DNA from: Amycolatopsis endophytica
GTDB taxonomy: Bacteria > Actinomycetota > Actinomycetes > Mycobacteriales > Pseudonocardiaceae
Length of the DNA stretch: 64,000 bases
Direction: 5' to 3'
Assembly: GCF_013410405.1 (NCBI RefSeq)
Contig: NZ_JACCFK010000002.1
Location: 62,001-126,000 of the forward strand
The translations under genes were made by a program, and so were the position numbers. A model generated the notes under the pieces. The model saw nothing but the letters and a program-made list of their open reading frames with translations, ran no database searches and had not been told where the DNA came from. This document shows, piece by piece, positions 17,583-25,749 of this stretch. The first letter of the stretch is position 1. Each line of letters starts with the position of its first letter.

Positions 17583-17631
17583 CACGCCGCCCTCTCCATC
17601 ACGCCGCCCTCTCCATCACGCCCACCTCTCC
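17581..17631 (-). repeat. 17-bp tandem repeat carrying stepping-stone mini-ORFs between crtB and crtYc
   Basis: Three consecutive 17-bp units: 17615-17631 (the native crtB end), 17598-17614 and 17581-17597. The last two are identical and the first differs at two positions. On the mRNA each unit supplies a GGAGAG-type ribosome site and a TGATG stop-start junction. The crtB TGA (17618-17616) overlaps an ATG opening the 5-codon ORF MERAA; its TGA overlaps the ATG of a second MERAA ORF; that TGA overlaps the crtYc ATG. The duplication replaced a direct crtB-crtYc TGATG coupling by three successive reinitiation steps. Confidence 0.9.
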
Positions 17632-18578
17632 GTCGCGGCCGGGGCCAGGCCGTCCGCGCGCCTGCCCCGTCTGGCCCACATCGCCCTCGCCAGCCCGGAC
17701 GCCGCCAGCTGCGCGCGGCGGGCCCGGCCGACCCTGGCCCGGTGGCTGAACACGGCGAACCCGGCGGCCTCGATCCGGTCCAGGATCTCCGAGTACAGCA
17801 CCAGCGCGGTCGCGATGCACGGCCGCGACGCCGGGTGCAGCCGGTCGATGCCGTCGCGGGCGTAGGCGTAGATGCGGCGGGTGGTGGCGTGCTGCGCGGC
17901 GAGCGCGGACCGGACGCGGGTGTCGGTGTGCCGGTTGCGATGGCACCACAGCAGCAGGTCGCGGTCGACGCCGAACGCCGCCAGCTCGTCGGCGGGCAGG
18001 TAGACGCGGCCGCGGTCGAGGTCTTCGCCGATGTCGCGCAGGAAGTTGGTCAGCTGGAAGGCCTTGCCCAGCGCGGCCGCGTAGGGCGCGGCCTCGCCCG
18101 GTTCGCCGACCGTGCCCAGCACGGGCAGCATCTGCAGTCCGATGACCTCGGCCGAGCCGTGGACGTAGGTCTCCAGTGCCTCCCGGTCCGGGTACTCCGA
18201 GACCGTGAGGTCCATCCGCATCGAGTCGAGGAACGCGGTGAACAGGTCGCGCCGGATGCCGTAGCGCCCGGCGGTGTCGACGACCGCGGCGAGGACCGGA
18301 TCGTCGCTGTGGCCGCTGTCCAGGCCGGCGAACAGCTTCGCGGACAGCGCTTCCAGGCGTGCCGCCGGGTCGCTGCCCGGGGGAGCGGAATCCACGATGT
18401 CGTCGGCGAAGCGGGCGAACCCGTAGAGCGCGTGCACGGCCGGGCGCTGCGCCTTGGTCAGCAGCCGCGTGGCCAGGTAGTAGGTGCGGCCGTGCTCGGC
18501 GTTGAGGCGGCGGCAGCGGACGTAGGCCTCACGCAGGCGCGGTTCGGTGATGCCCGCGGCGTCGAGTGCACCGGTCAT
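17616..18578 (-). CDS. crtB: phytoene synthase
   Basis: A 320-residue squalene/phytoene synthase that joins two geranylgeranyl diphosphates to phytoene. The two aspartate-rich motifs are present: DDIVD (in YGFARFADDIVDSA, replacing the strict DxxxD) and QLTNFLRDIGEDLDRGRVYL. The tyrosine-rich start (LNAEHGRTYYLATRLL) is typical. The ATG at 18578 overlaps the crtI stop (ATGA). The product feeds CrtI upstream in the same operon. No GGPP synthase (crtE) is present in the window, so the substrate must come from a gene elsewhere. Confidence 0.92.
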   Translation of the reverse strand: MTGALDAAGITEPRLREAYVRCRRLNAEHGRTYYLATRLLTKAQRPAVHALYGFARFADDIVDSAPPGSDPAARLEALSAKLFAGLDSGHSDDPVLAAVVDTAGRYGIRRDLFTAFLDSMRMDLTVSEYPDREALETYVHGSAEVIGLQMLPVLGTVGEPGEAAPYAAALGKAFQLTNFLRDIGEDLDRGRVYLPADELAAFGVDRDLLLWCHRNRHTDTRVRSALAAQHATTRRIYAYARDGIDRLHPASRPCIATALVLYSEILDRIEAAGFAVFSHRARVGRARRAQLAASGLARAMWARRGRRADGLAPAATERWA

Positions 18579-20056
18579 CGCGCCGCCACCGTGCCGGTGA
18601 TGCGGTCGGCGGCCAGGCGCCCGGAGATCAGCGCGGTCGGCACACCGACACCGGGTGTGGTGCTGCCTCCGGCCAGCACCGCGTTCTCGGTGCCACGCAC
18701 CAGATTGCGTGGCCGGAACGGCCCGGTCTGCGCGACGGTGTGGGCCAGCGCGAACGGGGTGCCGGCGAACAGGCCCTGGCGGGCCCAGTCGGCGGGAGTC
18801 ACGACGTGACGGGCCTCGATCGCACTGTCGAGCCCGGGCAGCAGCCGCTTCGTGACGTGCTCGACGATCTCGTCGGCGTAGGCGCCGCCGAGGCGATCCC
18901 AGTCGAGGGGGCCGCGCGCGAGGTTCGGCGCGGGCGCCAGGACGTAGAGGAGTTCGCGCCCGTCCGGGGCGAGCGCGGGATCGGTGGCCGTCGGCCGGGT
19001 CACCAGCAGTGAGGGGTCGCTCATCAGCCGTCCTTCGCGGATCAGCTCGCGGAACGTCCGCCGCCACTCCGCGCCGAAGGAAATGGTGTGGTGCGCCGTG
19101 TCGAGCTCGCCCCGGACGCCGAGGTGCAGGACGACGGCCGAGGGCGCGGGCCGCAACGGCACCGGCCGTCGTGGGGCGCGGCCGAGGAGGTCGTAGGCCG
19201 CGGGCAGCTCGGTGGTGAGCACGACGGCGTCCGCGCGCAGGCTGCCGCCGGTGGTGCGCACTCTCCTGATGCGCGCGCCGGACCGCTCCAGCTCGGTGAC
19301 CTCCTCGCCGTAGCGGAACTCCACTCCGGCATCGGCCGCCGCCGAGGCCAGCGCGTCGGGCAGCGCGCGCATCCCGCCGCGAGGGAAGAACACGCCCGCG
19401 ACGGTGTCCATGTAGGCGATGATCGCGTAGACCGCCAGCGCGCGCTGCGGTGACTGCCCCGCGTAGAGGGACTGGAAGGAGAACACGCGGCGCAGGCGCT
19501 CGTCGCGCAGGAACCGGCCGATCCTGCGGTCCAGCGGCCCGAACGCGCCCATCGCCACGAGCCGGGCGAGGTGGGGGGTGACCAGTGCCAGTGGCGAGTC
19601 GAAGTTGGCGCCGACGAACCGGTCGAACTCGGTGCGGTAGAGGCCGGTGAGCCAGGCCCGCAGCCGCCGGTATCCCTCCGCTTCGGACGGTCCGGCGAAG
19701 GCGCGGACGGCCTCGGTCATGGCTTCGGGGTCGCTGTGCACGTCGAGGGCGCTGCCGTCGGCGAAGCGTGCCCGGTAGGCGGGGGCGAGCGGGACGAGGT
19801 CCAGCCGGTTCGCCACGCTGTCGCCGACCGCGGCGAGGGTTTCGTCGACCAGATCGGGCATGGTCAGCACGGTCGGGCCGGTGTCGAACCGGTAGCCGTC
19901 GAGGTCGAGTCGTCCGGCGCGGCCGCCGGGCACCGGTTCGCGTTCGACGACCGTCACCCGCCTGCCCCGTCCGGCCAGGTGCAGGGCCGCGGCCAGCCCG
20001 GAGAGCCCCGCCCCGACGACGACGATCTCCTCCGCCGGGCCTGTCACGGTCCGCAT
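18575..20056 (-). CDS. crtI: phytoene desaturase (CrtI type)
   Basis: A 493-residue FAD-dependent desaturase taking phytoene to lycopene at the membrane. The FAD-binding start is EIVVVGAGLSGLAAALHLAG. The CrtI signature near the C-terminus (NAVLAGGSTTPGVGVPTALI) is complete. The ATG at 20056 is used, with GAGGGGTGGG just upstream; a GTG at 20071 is also possible. It is the first gene of a seven-gene operon in which every later junction overlaps except crtB-crtYc. The promoter must lie in 20057-20210. Confidence 0.92.
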   Translation of the reverse strand: MRTVTGPAEEIVVVGAGLSGLAAALHLAGRGRRVTVVEREPVPGGRAGRLDLDGYRFDTGPTVLTMPDLVDETLAAVGDSVANRLDLVPLAPAYRARFADGSALDVHSDPEAMTEAVRAFAGPSEAEGYRRLRAWLTGLYRTEFDRFVGANFDSPLALVTPHLARLVAMGAFGPLDRRIGRFLRDERLRRVFSFQSLYAGQSPQRALAVYAIIAYMDTVAGVFFPRGGMRALPDALASAAADAGVEFRYGEEVTELERSGARIRRVRTTGGSLRADAVVLTTELPAAYDLLGRAPRRPVPLRPAPSAVVLHLGVRGELDTAHHTISFGAEWRRTFRELIREGRLMSDPSLLVTRPTATDPALAPDGRELLYVLAPAPNLARGPLDWDRLGGAYADEIVEHVTKRLLPGLDSAIEARHVVTPADWARQGLFAGTPFALAHTVAQTGPFRPRNLVRGTENAVLAGGSTTPGVGVPTALISGRLAADRITGTVAAR

Positions 20057-20110
20057 CCCGCCACCCCTCACTCGACCGGTCCCGGATAACCACTTCGGGT
20101 CCGGTTAAAA

Positions 20111-20139
20111 CGTTGCATGAGCGTTGCGTAGTTGTCTAC
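20111..20139 (-). promoter_or_regulatory. candidate operator upstream of the carotenoid operon
   Basis: Two copies of GCAACG (minus strand), at 20122-20127 and 20111-20116, lie exactly 11 bp apart, so on the same face of the helix. Next to them GTAG-TTGT-CTAC (20128-20139) is a small inverted repeat. This is about 55-80 bp before the crtI start. Direct repeats with 11-bp spacing are used by light-responsive CarH/LitR regulators of other carotenoid operons, but no such regulator gene is in the window and the motif itself does not match a known box. Confidence 0.35.
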
Positions 20140-20210
20140 CCGGCGGGCCTGGCCGCCCGCGGACTAGCGTAGGCGAGGACGGGCGTACGGACCGGGACGA
20201 GGAGGACGCG

Positions 20211-21113
20211 GTGGCAGACCTGCTGGGCGGAGCACGGGACCCGCGGAAACGGCTGCGCGAGCTGATCGCGGCGCCGGGACCGCTGGTGGCGCCCGGGGCC
20301 TACGACGCGCTCACGGCCCGCCTGATCGAGCAGGCCGGGTTCGACGTGGTCTACATGACCGGCTTCGGTGCCACCGCCTCGCTCATCGGGCGGCCGGATG
20401 TCGGCCTGCTGACCGGCACCGAAATGATCGACAACGCGCGCCGCATCGTGTCCGCGGTGGACGTCCCGGTGATCGCCGACGCCGACACCGGGTACGGCAA
20501 CGCCCTCAACGTGGTGCGCACGGTGCGGGCCTACGAGCAGGCCGGCGTGGCGGGCGTCCACCTGGAGGACCAGGTCAGCCCCAAGAAGTGCGGGCACCTC
20601 AGCGGCAAGGCGGTCATCCCGCGCGAGGAGATGGTGGGCAAGCTGGAGGCGGCGGTGGCCGCCCGTCGCGATCCGGACTTCGTGCTCATCGCCCGCACCG
20701 ACGCGGCGGCCGTGCACGGGCTGGACGACGCGATCGAACGCGCCCGCGCCTACGCCGGGGCCGGTGCCGACGTGCTGTTCGTCGAGGCGCCCACCAGCGA
20801 GGAGGACATCGCCACGGTCGCCTCCGCGCTGTCGGGTGTGGCGCCGCTGGTGTTCAACTGGGCCGAGGGCGGCCGCACCCCGCCGCTGTCCCTCGACCGC
20901 ATCGGCGAGCTGGGGTTCTCGGTCGTGGTCTACCCGATCGGCGCGCTGCTCGCCGCGACCGCGGGCGTCCGCGCCCTGCTGGAGACCGTGCGCAGGGACG
21001 GGACGCCCGCGGCCGCGCTGCCGGGGCTGCCTTCGTTCGGCGAGTTCACCGACCTCATCGGACTGCCCGAGATCACCACGCTGGAGCGGCGGTTCTCCGG
21101 GGAGTCCGGTTAG
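20211..21113 (+). CDS. isocitrate lyase / phosphoenolpyruvate mutase superfamily protein
   Basis: A 300-residue TIM-barrel enzyme acting on C-C or C-P bonds of small 2-oxo or tricarboxylic substrates. The superfamily signature KKCGH is in EDQVSPKKCGHLSGK. Metal-binding aspartates lie in VPVIADADTGYG. Length and the KKCGH form fit methylisocitrate lyase-like or oxaloacetase-like members; no neighbouring methylcitrate-cycle or phosphonate gene supports a finer call. The GTG at 20211 follows GAGGAGGA at 20198-20206. Its stop overlaps the end of the convergent GH43 gene by 4 bases. Confidence 0.85.
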   Translation: MADLLGGARDPRKRLRELIAAPGPLVAPGAYDALTARLIEQAGFDVVYMTGFGATASLIGRPDVGLLTGTEMIDNARRIVSAVDVPVIADADTGYGNALNVVRTVRAYEQAGVAGVHLEDQVSPKKCGHLSGKAVIPREEMVGKLEAAVAARRDPDFVLIARTDAAAVHGLDDAIERARAYAGAGADVLFVEAPTSEEDIATVASALSGVAPLVFNWAEGGRTPPLSLDRIGELGFSVVVYPIGALLAATAGVRALLETVRRDGTPAAALPGLPSFGEFTDLIGLPEITTLERRFSGESG

Positions 21114-22114
21114 GACACCTGCGGGACGCCGTCCGAGAACTCCAGGTTCAGGCCGAACAGGCCGCGCTGGGTGCGCTGGCCGTCGAGCCAGCCGTGGAAG
21201 TAGATGCGCCCGCCCACGACATCGGCGCCACCGGGGCCTTCGGTCGCCCCGCTCAGCGACTCCGTGGTCATCAGCGGCTGGTCGGCCTTGGTGTAGGGGC
21301 CGGTGAGCGAGGACGCCGTGGCGTAACGCGTCTGGTAGGTGGCGTTGCGGAAGTCGTCGGCGGAGTAGAACAGCACGAACCGGTCGCCGCGCTGGCTGAT
21401 CACCGGCGCCTCGACGATGCCGTTCTCCTCGGGCCGGTCCGCGCGCAGGATCTCGGTGCGCGCGCCGTCGGTGGCGGTGCCGTCCTGCGTCATCTTCTGC
21501 GCGAAGATCGCCGACGCGCCGCCGCCCGGGTGCTCGCCCTTGTAGAGCAGGTACCGGGTGCCGTCGTGGGTCTGGAAGGTCTGCGCGTCGATGTTGCCCT
21601 GGTCCCCGGGGGCGCAGATCAGTGGCCCGTCGCCGGCGGGCTGGTAGGGGCCGGCGATCGAGGAGGCGACGGCGGTGCCGATGCAACGGTGGCGGTCCGC
21701 TTTGGACACCGCCGCGTAGTACATCAGGTAGGTGCCGTCCGCGCGCCGGGTCACGTCCGGTGCCCAGTAGCCGCCCGCGGTGTCCACCCAGGACGGGTCC
21801 GCGGCGAGCGCGTCGCCGGTGACCTGCCACGGGCCGTCCGCGTCGTTGGCGGCGGCCACCGGCACCCGGCCGGACCCGCTGGAGGTGGAGAACGCGTGGT
21901 AGCCGGTGCCGGTCCTGAGGACATCGGGGTCGGGGAAGTCCTGGTCGAGCAGTGCGCGCGGCGCGGGCGCGCCCTGCGCGACGGCGCCCGGCAGCAGGGC
22001 CGAGGAGAGCAGGATTCCCAGACAGGTCAACGCTCTCGCCGTCCTGGCGCGTCGCGGGGCGGGGGCCGGGTCGTCGGGTCCGTGGGCTCCGGTGATCTTG
22101 CCTGCCGTACTCAC
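21110..22114 (-). CDS. secreted family 43 glycoside hydrolase
   Basis: A 334-residue five-bladed propeller hydrolase for arabinose- or xylose-containing glycans. A charged N-terminus and hydrophobic stretch (LTCLGILLSSALLPGAVAQG) form a signal peptide. The mature start LLDQDFPDPDVL carries the GH43 catalytic base aspartate, GGYWAPDVTRR the pKa-modulating aspartate, and NGIVEAPVI the acid glutamate. The GTG at 22114 has only a weak ribosome site. Arabinan- or xylan-type activity is the family norm; the true substrate is unknown. Confidence 0.85.
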   Translation of the reverse strand: MSTAGKITGAHGPDDPAPAPRRARTARALTCLGILLSSALLPGAVAQGAPAPRALLDQDFPDPDVLRTGTGYHAFSTSSGSGRVPVAAANDADGPWQVTGDALAADPSWVDTAGGYWAPDVTRRADGTYLMYYAAVSKADRHRCIGTAVASSIAGPYQPAGDGPLICAPGDQGNIDAQTFQTHDGTRYLLYKGEHPGGGASAIFAQKMTQDGTATDGARTEILRADRPEENGIVEAPVISQRGDRFVLFYSADDFRNATYQTRYATASSLTGPYTKADQPLMTTESLSGATEGPGGADVVGGRIYFHGWLDGQRTQRGLFGLNLEFSDGVPQVS

Positions 22115-22179
22115 GGCGCAGGGGTAGCCCGGGGCGCGCGGCACTAATCTCCTTCCTTCGTGCCGCGCCGGAATGCGGT

Positions 22180-22185
22180 TACAGT
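22180..22185 (+). promoter_or_regulatory. candidate -10 element for a leaderless NAD kinase mRNA
   Basis: TACAGT fits the TANNNT consensus and lies 8 bases before the GTG at 22193, the spacing of leaderless actinobacterial genes. No ribosome-binding site is visible before any possible start here, which supports a leaderless transcript. No clear -35 box. Confidence 0.4.
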
Positions 22186-22192
22186 GCTCTGT

Positions 22193-23119
22193 GTGGTGAT
22201 CACGGGGGAGTCGCGGACACTGGGCCTGGTGATCCATCCGACCAGGTCGGTGGACTCGTCGGTGCGGACAGTCACCGAGTACGCGCGGGAGCACGGTGTC
22301 GAGGTGATCGTGCGCACCGCCGACGCCGCGCGCGTGCCCGAGGTGACGGCGGTGTCCGAAGCGGACTTCGTCGCCCGCGTCGGCGCCGTGCTCAGCCTCG
22401 GCGGCGACGGCACGATGCTCGGCGCGATGCGGCTGGTGACGCAGCGGCCGGTGCCGGTGCTCGGGGTCAACCACGGGCACCTCGGCTTCCTCGTGGAGAT
22501 CGCGCCCCCGCAGCTGCCGGACGCGCTGGACCGGCTCGTCCGCGGCGAGTACACGATCGAACCGCACAGCTGCTTGGTGGCCACTGTGGACCGGGCGCCG
22601 CTGGCGACCGGAGCCGGGTTCAACGACGTGGTGCTGGCGCGGATGGGCCGCTCCGGCGCGGTGTCGGTGGACCTCGTGGTCAACGGGCGGCAGTACGGCT
22701 ACTACCGCTGCGACGCGCTGATCGTCGCCACGCCGACCGGGTCGACGGCCTACAACTACGCGGCGGGCGGGCCGGTGCTGTCGCCGTCCGCGCCGGCGAT
22801 CGCGGTCACTCCGGTCGCGCCGATGGCGGGCATCGGCCGCAGCATCGTGCTCGGACCGCAGGACGAGGTCCGGCTGCACGTGGCGGACGACAGCGTGCCG
22901 GTCGGCGTCGAGGTCGACGGGACGGCCGCGGGCGCGCTCGGACCGGACGGGGTGCTGACCACCGCGTTGCGCCCGGACGCGGCGCAGGTGGTGCGGCTGG
23001 CGGCGGGGGAGCACGCCAGCCGCAGCCGGGTGAAGCTGAGCCTGCTCGACCTGCCGCTGCGCCCCGGCCAGCTGATCGAGCTGATCCCGGAGAACCTGCG
23101 GCGCCGCCTCGACCCCTGA
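22193..23119 (+). CDS. nadK: NAD(+) kinase
   Basis: A 308-residue ATP-NAD kinase making NADP in the cytoplasm. The diagnostic GGDGTML is in VLSLGGDGTMLGAMRLV; the second family motif is ATPTGSTAYNYAAGGP. NHGHLGFL, which contacts NAD, is present. The N-terminus shortly after the start (RTLGLVIHPTRS) is family-typical, so a start at 22193 or 22196 is preferred to the in-frame GTG at 22160. Actinobacteria usually carry one nadK near DNA-repair genes; this copy stands alone and may be a second paralogue. Confidence 0.88.
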   Translation: MVITGESRTLGLVIHPTRSVDSSVRTVTEYAREHGVEVIVRTADAARVPEVTAVSEADFVARVGAVLSLGGDGTMLGAMRLVTQRPVPVLGVNHGHLGFLVEIAPPQLPDALDRLVRGEYTIEPHSCLVATVDRAPLATGAGFNDVVLARMGRSGAVSVDLVVNGRQYGYYRCDALIVATPTGSTAYNYAAGGPVLSPSAPAIAVTPVAPMAGIGRSIVLGPQDEVRLHVADDSVPVGVEVDGTAAGALGPDGVLTTALRPDAAQVVRLAAGEHASRSRVKLSLLDLPLRPGQLIELIPENLRRRLDP

Positions 23120-23120
23120 C

Positions 23121-23160
23121 GGGAACGCGGGACTCGCGGGCGGGAGCGGGGGACTCGCGT
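23121..23160. repeat. short direct-repeat pair GGGACTCGCG
   Basis: Two GGACTCGCG copies 22 bp apart in the short nadK-HdeD gap. The same paired arrangement (GAACTCGCG or GGACTCGCG twice, with GCGGGA between) closes both large dispersed repeats at 50021-50050 and 57619-57649, so it is a third, minimal copy of that repeat family's end. Confidence 0.6.
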
Positions 23161-23247
23161 GGCTGAATGTGCGGGTGGAGGCTGGCGGCCACGCGCCGGA
23201 CCGGCTTACCGTGGCTTCCCGGGGGCGCGGGAAAGGGGAGCACGGGT

Positions 23248-23844
23248 ATGGCCGTCCACCAGCCCTCCGGGGCGTTCCGGATCAGCTTCGGCCAGGGCAT
23301 GGCCGGTGAGCTGCGGCGGGTGACCGGGCGGTGGTGGCTGGTCGCCGCGCTCGGCGTGGCCACCACGGTTCTCGGGGTATTGCTGCTGGCCAACCTGGCC
23401 GCCGCGGTCGGGACTCTCGCGGTGCTCGTCGCGATCGCGTTGTTCGTGGAGGGCATCGACGAGATCGCGACGGCCGAGCGGCACCGCACCCGCTGGCCGT
23501 CCTACCTGCTGGGCGCGGTGTGGATCGTCGTCGGGGTGATCGCGCTCGCCTGGCCCGGCATCACACTGCTGACACTGGCCGTGGTGGTCGGCATCGGATT
23601 CGTCGTCGCCGGGATCGGGCAGATCGGGGCGACGGTCACCTGGCGGCGGAACCTGCCGGTGTGGGGACTGTGGCTCGCGATGGGCGTGGTGACATTGGCG
23701 ATCGGGGTGCTCGCCCTGGTCTGGCCCGGCATCACCATCCTGACCCTGGCCCTCTGGCTGGGCGTGGCGCTGGTGGTCCGCGGCGTCGGCGCGCTGTGGT
23801 TCGGGCTCCAGCTGCGGCGCGCGCACCGCGCCGTCGAAGCCTGA
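23248..23844 (+). CDS. HdeD/DUF308-family membrane protein
   Basis: A 198-residue inner-membrane protein with six hydrophobic segments forming three DUF308 repeats. Repeated phrases are visible: ALAWPGITLLTLAVVVGI and ALVWPGITILTLALWLGV. HdeD in Escherichia coli is linked to acid resistance, but most homologues are unstudied. A GAAAGGGGAG ribosome site (23230-23239) lies 8 bases before the ATG. It is convergent with the next gene, with a single base between stops. Confidence 0.88.
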   Translation: MAVHQPSGAFRISFGQGMAGELRRVTGRWWLVAALGVATTVLGVLLLANLAAAVGTLAVLVAIALFVEGIDEIATAERHRTRWPSYLLGAVWIVVGVIALAWPGITLLTLAVVVGIGFVVAGIGQIGATVTWRRNLPVWGLWLAMGVVTLAIGVLALVWPGITILTLALWLGVALVVRGVGALWFGLQLRRAHRAVEA

Positions 23845-23845
23845 C

Positions 23846-24241
23846 TCACTCGACCTGCCGGTAGCGCGCGATGTAGCGCTCCCGCACGTCCCGCTCGGCC
23901 TCCTCCTTCGCCGCGCGGCGCACCGCGCGGCCGGTGCCGTACGGGTAGCCGTGCTTGCGGAGCTTGTTCTCGCAGCTCTCCTCGCTGTAGACCAGCGAGT
24001 AGAAGAACCCGACGAGACCGGCCATCAGCACCAGGCTCAGCCGCAGCGTGAGCGGGCCGGGCAGCAGCAGCCACACCAGCATCAACGGCAGGAGCAGCAC
24101 GGACGCCCGCCCGGCGTGCCGCCAGATCCAGGTGCGGGCGGTCACGTCGTGCAGGACCCACGAGCGGTGCGCCTCCGGCAGGCGCCCGCCGAGGGCGTAC
24201 CAGAGCCACTGAATCGGATTGGGGCGTCGGCGATCGGTCAC
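23846..24241 (-). CDS. DUF5313-type small membrane protein
   Basis: A 131-residue protein with two adjacent membrane segments (ASVLLLPLMLVWLLLPGPL and LSLVLMAGLVGFFYSLVYS) between a basic N-terminus (NPIQWLWYALGGRLPEAHRS WVLHD) and a charged C-terminus. This organisation matches the actinobacterial DUF5313 family. No catalytic motif; function unknown. It is divergent from the MarR gene. Confidence 0.75.
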   Translation of the reverse strand: MTDRRRPNPIQWLWYALGGRLPEAHRSWVLHDVTARTWIWRHAGRASVLLLPLMLVWLLLPGPLTLRLSLVLMAGLVGFFYSLVYSEESCENKLRKHGYPYGTGRAVRRAAKEEAERDVRERYIARYRQVE

Positions 24242-24255
24242 GGGTCCAGCGTACG

Positions 24256-24266
24256 CTAATGATTAG
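24256..24266. promoter_or_regulatory. candidate MarR operator CTAATGATTAG
   Basis: A perfect 5-1-5 palindrome (CTAAT-G-ATTAG) in the 69-bp divergent gap, about 45 bases before the MarR start. AT-rich palindromes of this type, placed in the regulator's own promoter, are normal MarR sites. Autoregulation and control of the divergent DUF5313 gene are inferred. Confidence 0.45.
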
Positions 24267-24310
24267 TGCACGAAATATCAGCACGGCAACCACGGGAGTA
24301 GGCTCACCGC

Positions 24311-24763
24311 ATGACCGGGATCGACCTGGGTGAAGACCCGCTGGCGCTGGACCGGCAGGTGTGCTTCGCCCTGTCCGTGGCCTCCCGCAGCGTCATCGGC
24401 ATCTACCGGCCGCTGCTCAAGCCCTACGGGCTCACGCACCCGCAGTACCTGGTGCTGCTCGCCCTGTGGGACCGCGCGCCCCGCTCGGTGAAGGATCTGT
24501 CCGAGACGCTGCGCGCGGAACCCGCCACCCTGTCCCCGCTGCTCAAGCGGCTGGAGGCGCTGGGCTACCTGACCCGGGCGCGCAACCGCTCCGACGAGCG
24601 CGCCCTGATGGTCGACCTGACCGGCTCGGGCCGCGCGCTGCGCGCCCAGGCCGAGAAGATCCCCTACCAGGTGGTGGAGACGCTCGGCATGGACCTGGCC
24701 GAGCTGGAGCAGTTGCACGCCGCGCTCGGCCGCGTCATCGAGGCGACCGGCAAGCTCGGCTGA
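24311..24763 (+). CDS. MarR-family regulator, OhrR-like
   Basis: A 150-residue winged-helix repressor. The N-terminus DRQVCFALSVASRSVIGIYR carries the conserved cysteine used by OhrR-type regulators to sense organic peroxide. The DNA-binding wing region is LSPLLKRLEALGYLTRARNRSDER. A close paralogue lies at 31202. The last 29 bases overlap the convergent epimerase-like gene. Peroxide sensing is inferred from the cysteine alone, since no ohr gene is adjacent. Confidence 0.85.
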   Translation: MTGIDLGEDPLALDRQVCFALSVASRSVIGIYRPLLKPYGLTHPQYLVLLALWDRAPRSVKDLSETLRAEPATLSPLLKRLEALGYLTRARNRSDERALMVDLTGSGRALRAQAEKIPYQVVETLGMDLAELEQLHAALGRVIEATGKLG

Positions 24764-25673
24764 GCGCCGCGCGGAACCACCCGACCGTCGTCTCCAGTGC
24801 GGTCTCCAACGGCGTGTGCCGGACGCCGAAGGTCTGCTCGAACAGCCGCGAATCGACCACCTGGTCCTCGGTGTGCTGGTAGAACAGTTCGGCGAACTCG
24901 GCCATGAAGACCTCATCGAACGGCCCGAACGGCCTGGCCTCGGTCAGCACGCGCACCCTCGGCTCCTGGCCGGTGATCTTGGCCAGCAGCTCGTGGATGT
25001 GCCGGGTGGTGACCGCGGGCGCGACCGGCAGGTGCCAGACGCGACCGTCGGCGTCCGGGTGCTCGCCCAGCGTGGCCAGGCCGGCCGCTACGTCACCGAT
25101 GAACGAGTAGCTGTGCAGCCGGTCGACGTCGCCGATCCCGATCACCTCGCCGCCCGCCAGCAGGGCGGGGAAGGCGGTCGCGCCGAGCGAGGAGTTGAAC
25201 ACCCCGGGCCCGAAGAAGTCGGCGGCGCGCCCCAGCGACACGCGTGCACGGCCGGAGCGATGCGCCTCGAGGTAGTTCGCGTCCAGTTCGGCGCGCATCC
25301 TGCCCTTGCGGTTCGTCGCCGCCCACGGGGTCTCCTCGGTCATCACGGCACCGCCGGTCGGGCCGTAGGGGTAGAGGGTGTCGAGCACGACGAGCCGCCC
25401 GCCGGCCGCGTCGAGGATGGCGTCCTGGATGCGCGGCATCAGCTCCACCTGCTGGTGGTAGGCGACGTTGACGCAGTGGTAGACCACGTCCGCGCCGCCG
25501 GTGACGGCCGCGAGCCGGTCGCGGTCGAGCACGTCGACGGCGACTCTGTCCACTCCGGGCAGTGCGGGGCCTTCGCCGGAGCGGTTGGCCAGGCGCACCT
25601 CGTGGCCGCGGCCGGCCAGCTCCGTGGCCAGTGCCGTCCCGGCCGGTCCCGATCCCAGAACCACCTGAGCCAT
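24735..25673 (-). CDS. NAD-dependent epimerase/dehydratase-family oxidoreductase
   Basis: A 312-residue Rossmann protein of the extended/atypical SDR type. The nucleotide-binding motif is VVLGSGPAGTALATELAGRG. The active-site tyrosine of classic YxxxK enzymes is not obvious (a NYLEAHRSG segment lies at that place), so it may be a flavin-reductase-like or NmrA-like member. The ATG at 25673 is preceded by GGAGGAC. Its 3' end overlaps the MarR gene on the other strand. The TetR gene lies 76 bases upstream in the same direction. Confidence 0.8.
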   Translation of the reverse strand: MAQVVLGSGPAGTALATELAGRGHEVRLANRSGEGPALPGVDRVAVDVLDRDRLAAVTGGADVVYHCVNVAYHQQVELMPRIQDAILDAAGGRLVVLDTLYPYGPTGGAVMTEETPWAATNRKGRMRAELDANYLEAHRSGRARVSLGRAADFFGPGVFNSSLGATAFPALLAGGEVIGIGDVDRLHSYSFIGDVAAGLATLGEHPDADGRVWHLPVAPAVTTRHIHELLAKITGQEPRVRVLTEARPFGPFDEVFMAEFAELFYQHTEDQVVDSRLFEQTFGVRHTPLETALETTVGWFRAALSRACRSPR

Positions 25674-25749
25674 GACGTCCTCCTGCTTCACGTGTGAGTT
25701 ACATCCTCTAACAAAAGAGACACTAGCTCACTAAAGCGGGAAGGTAAAG

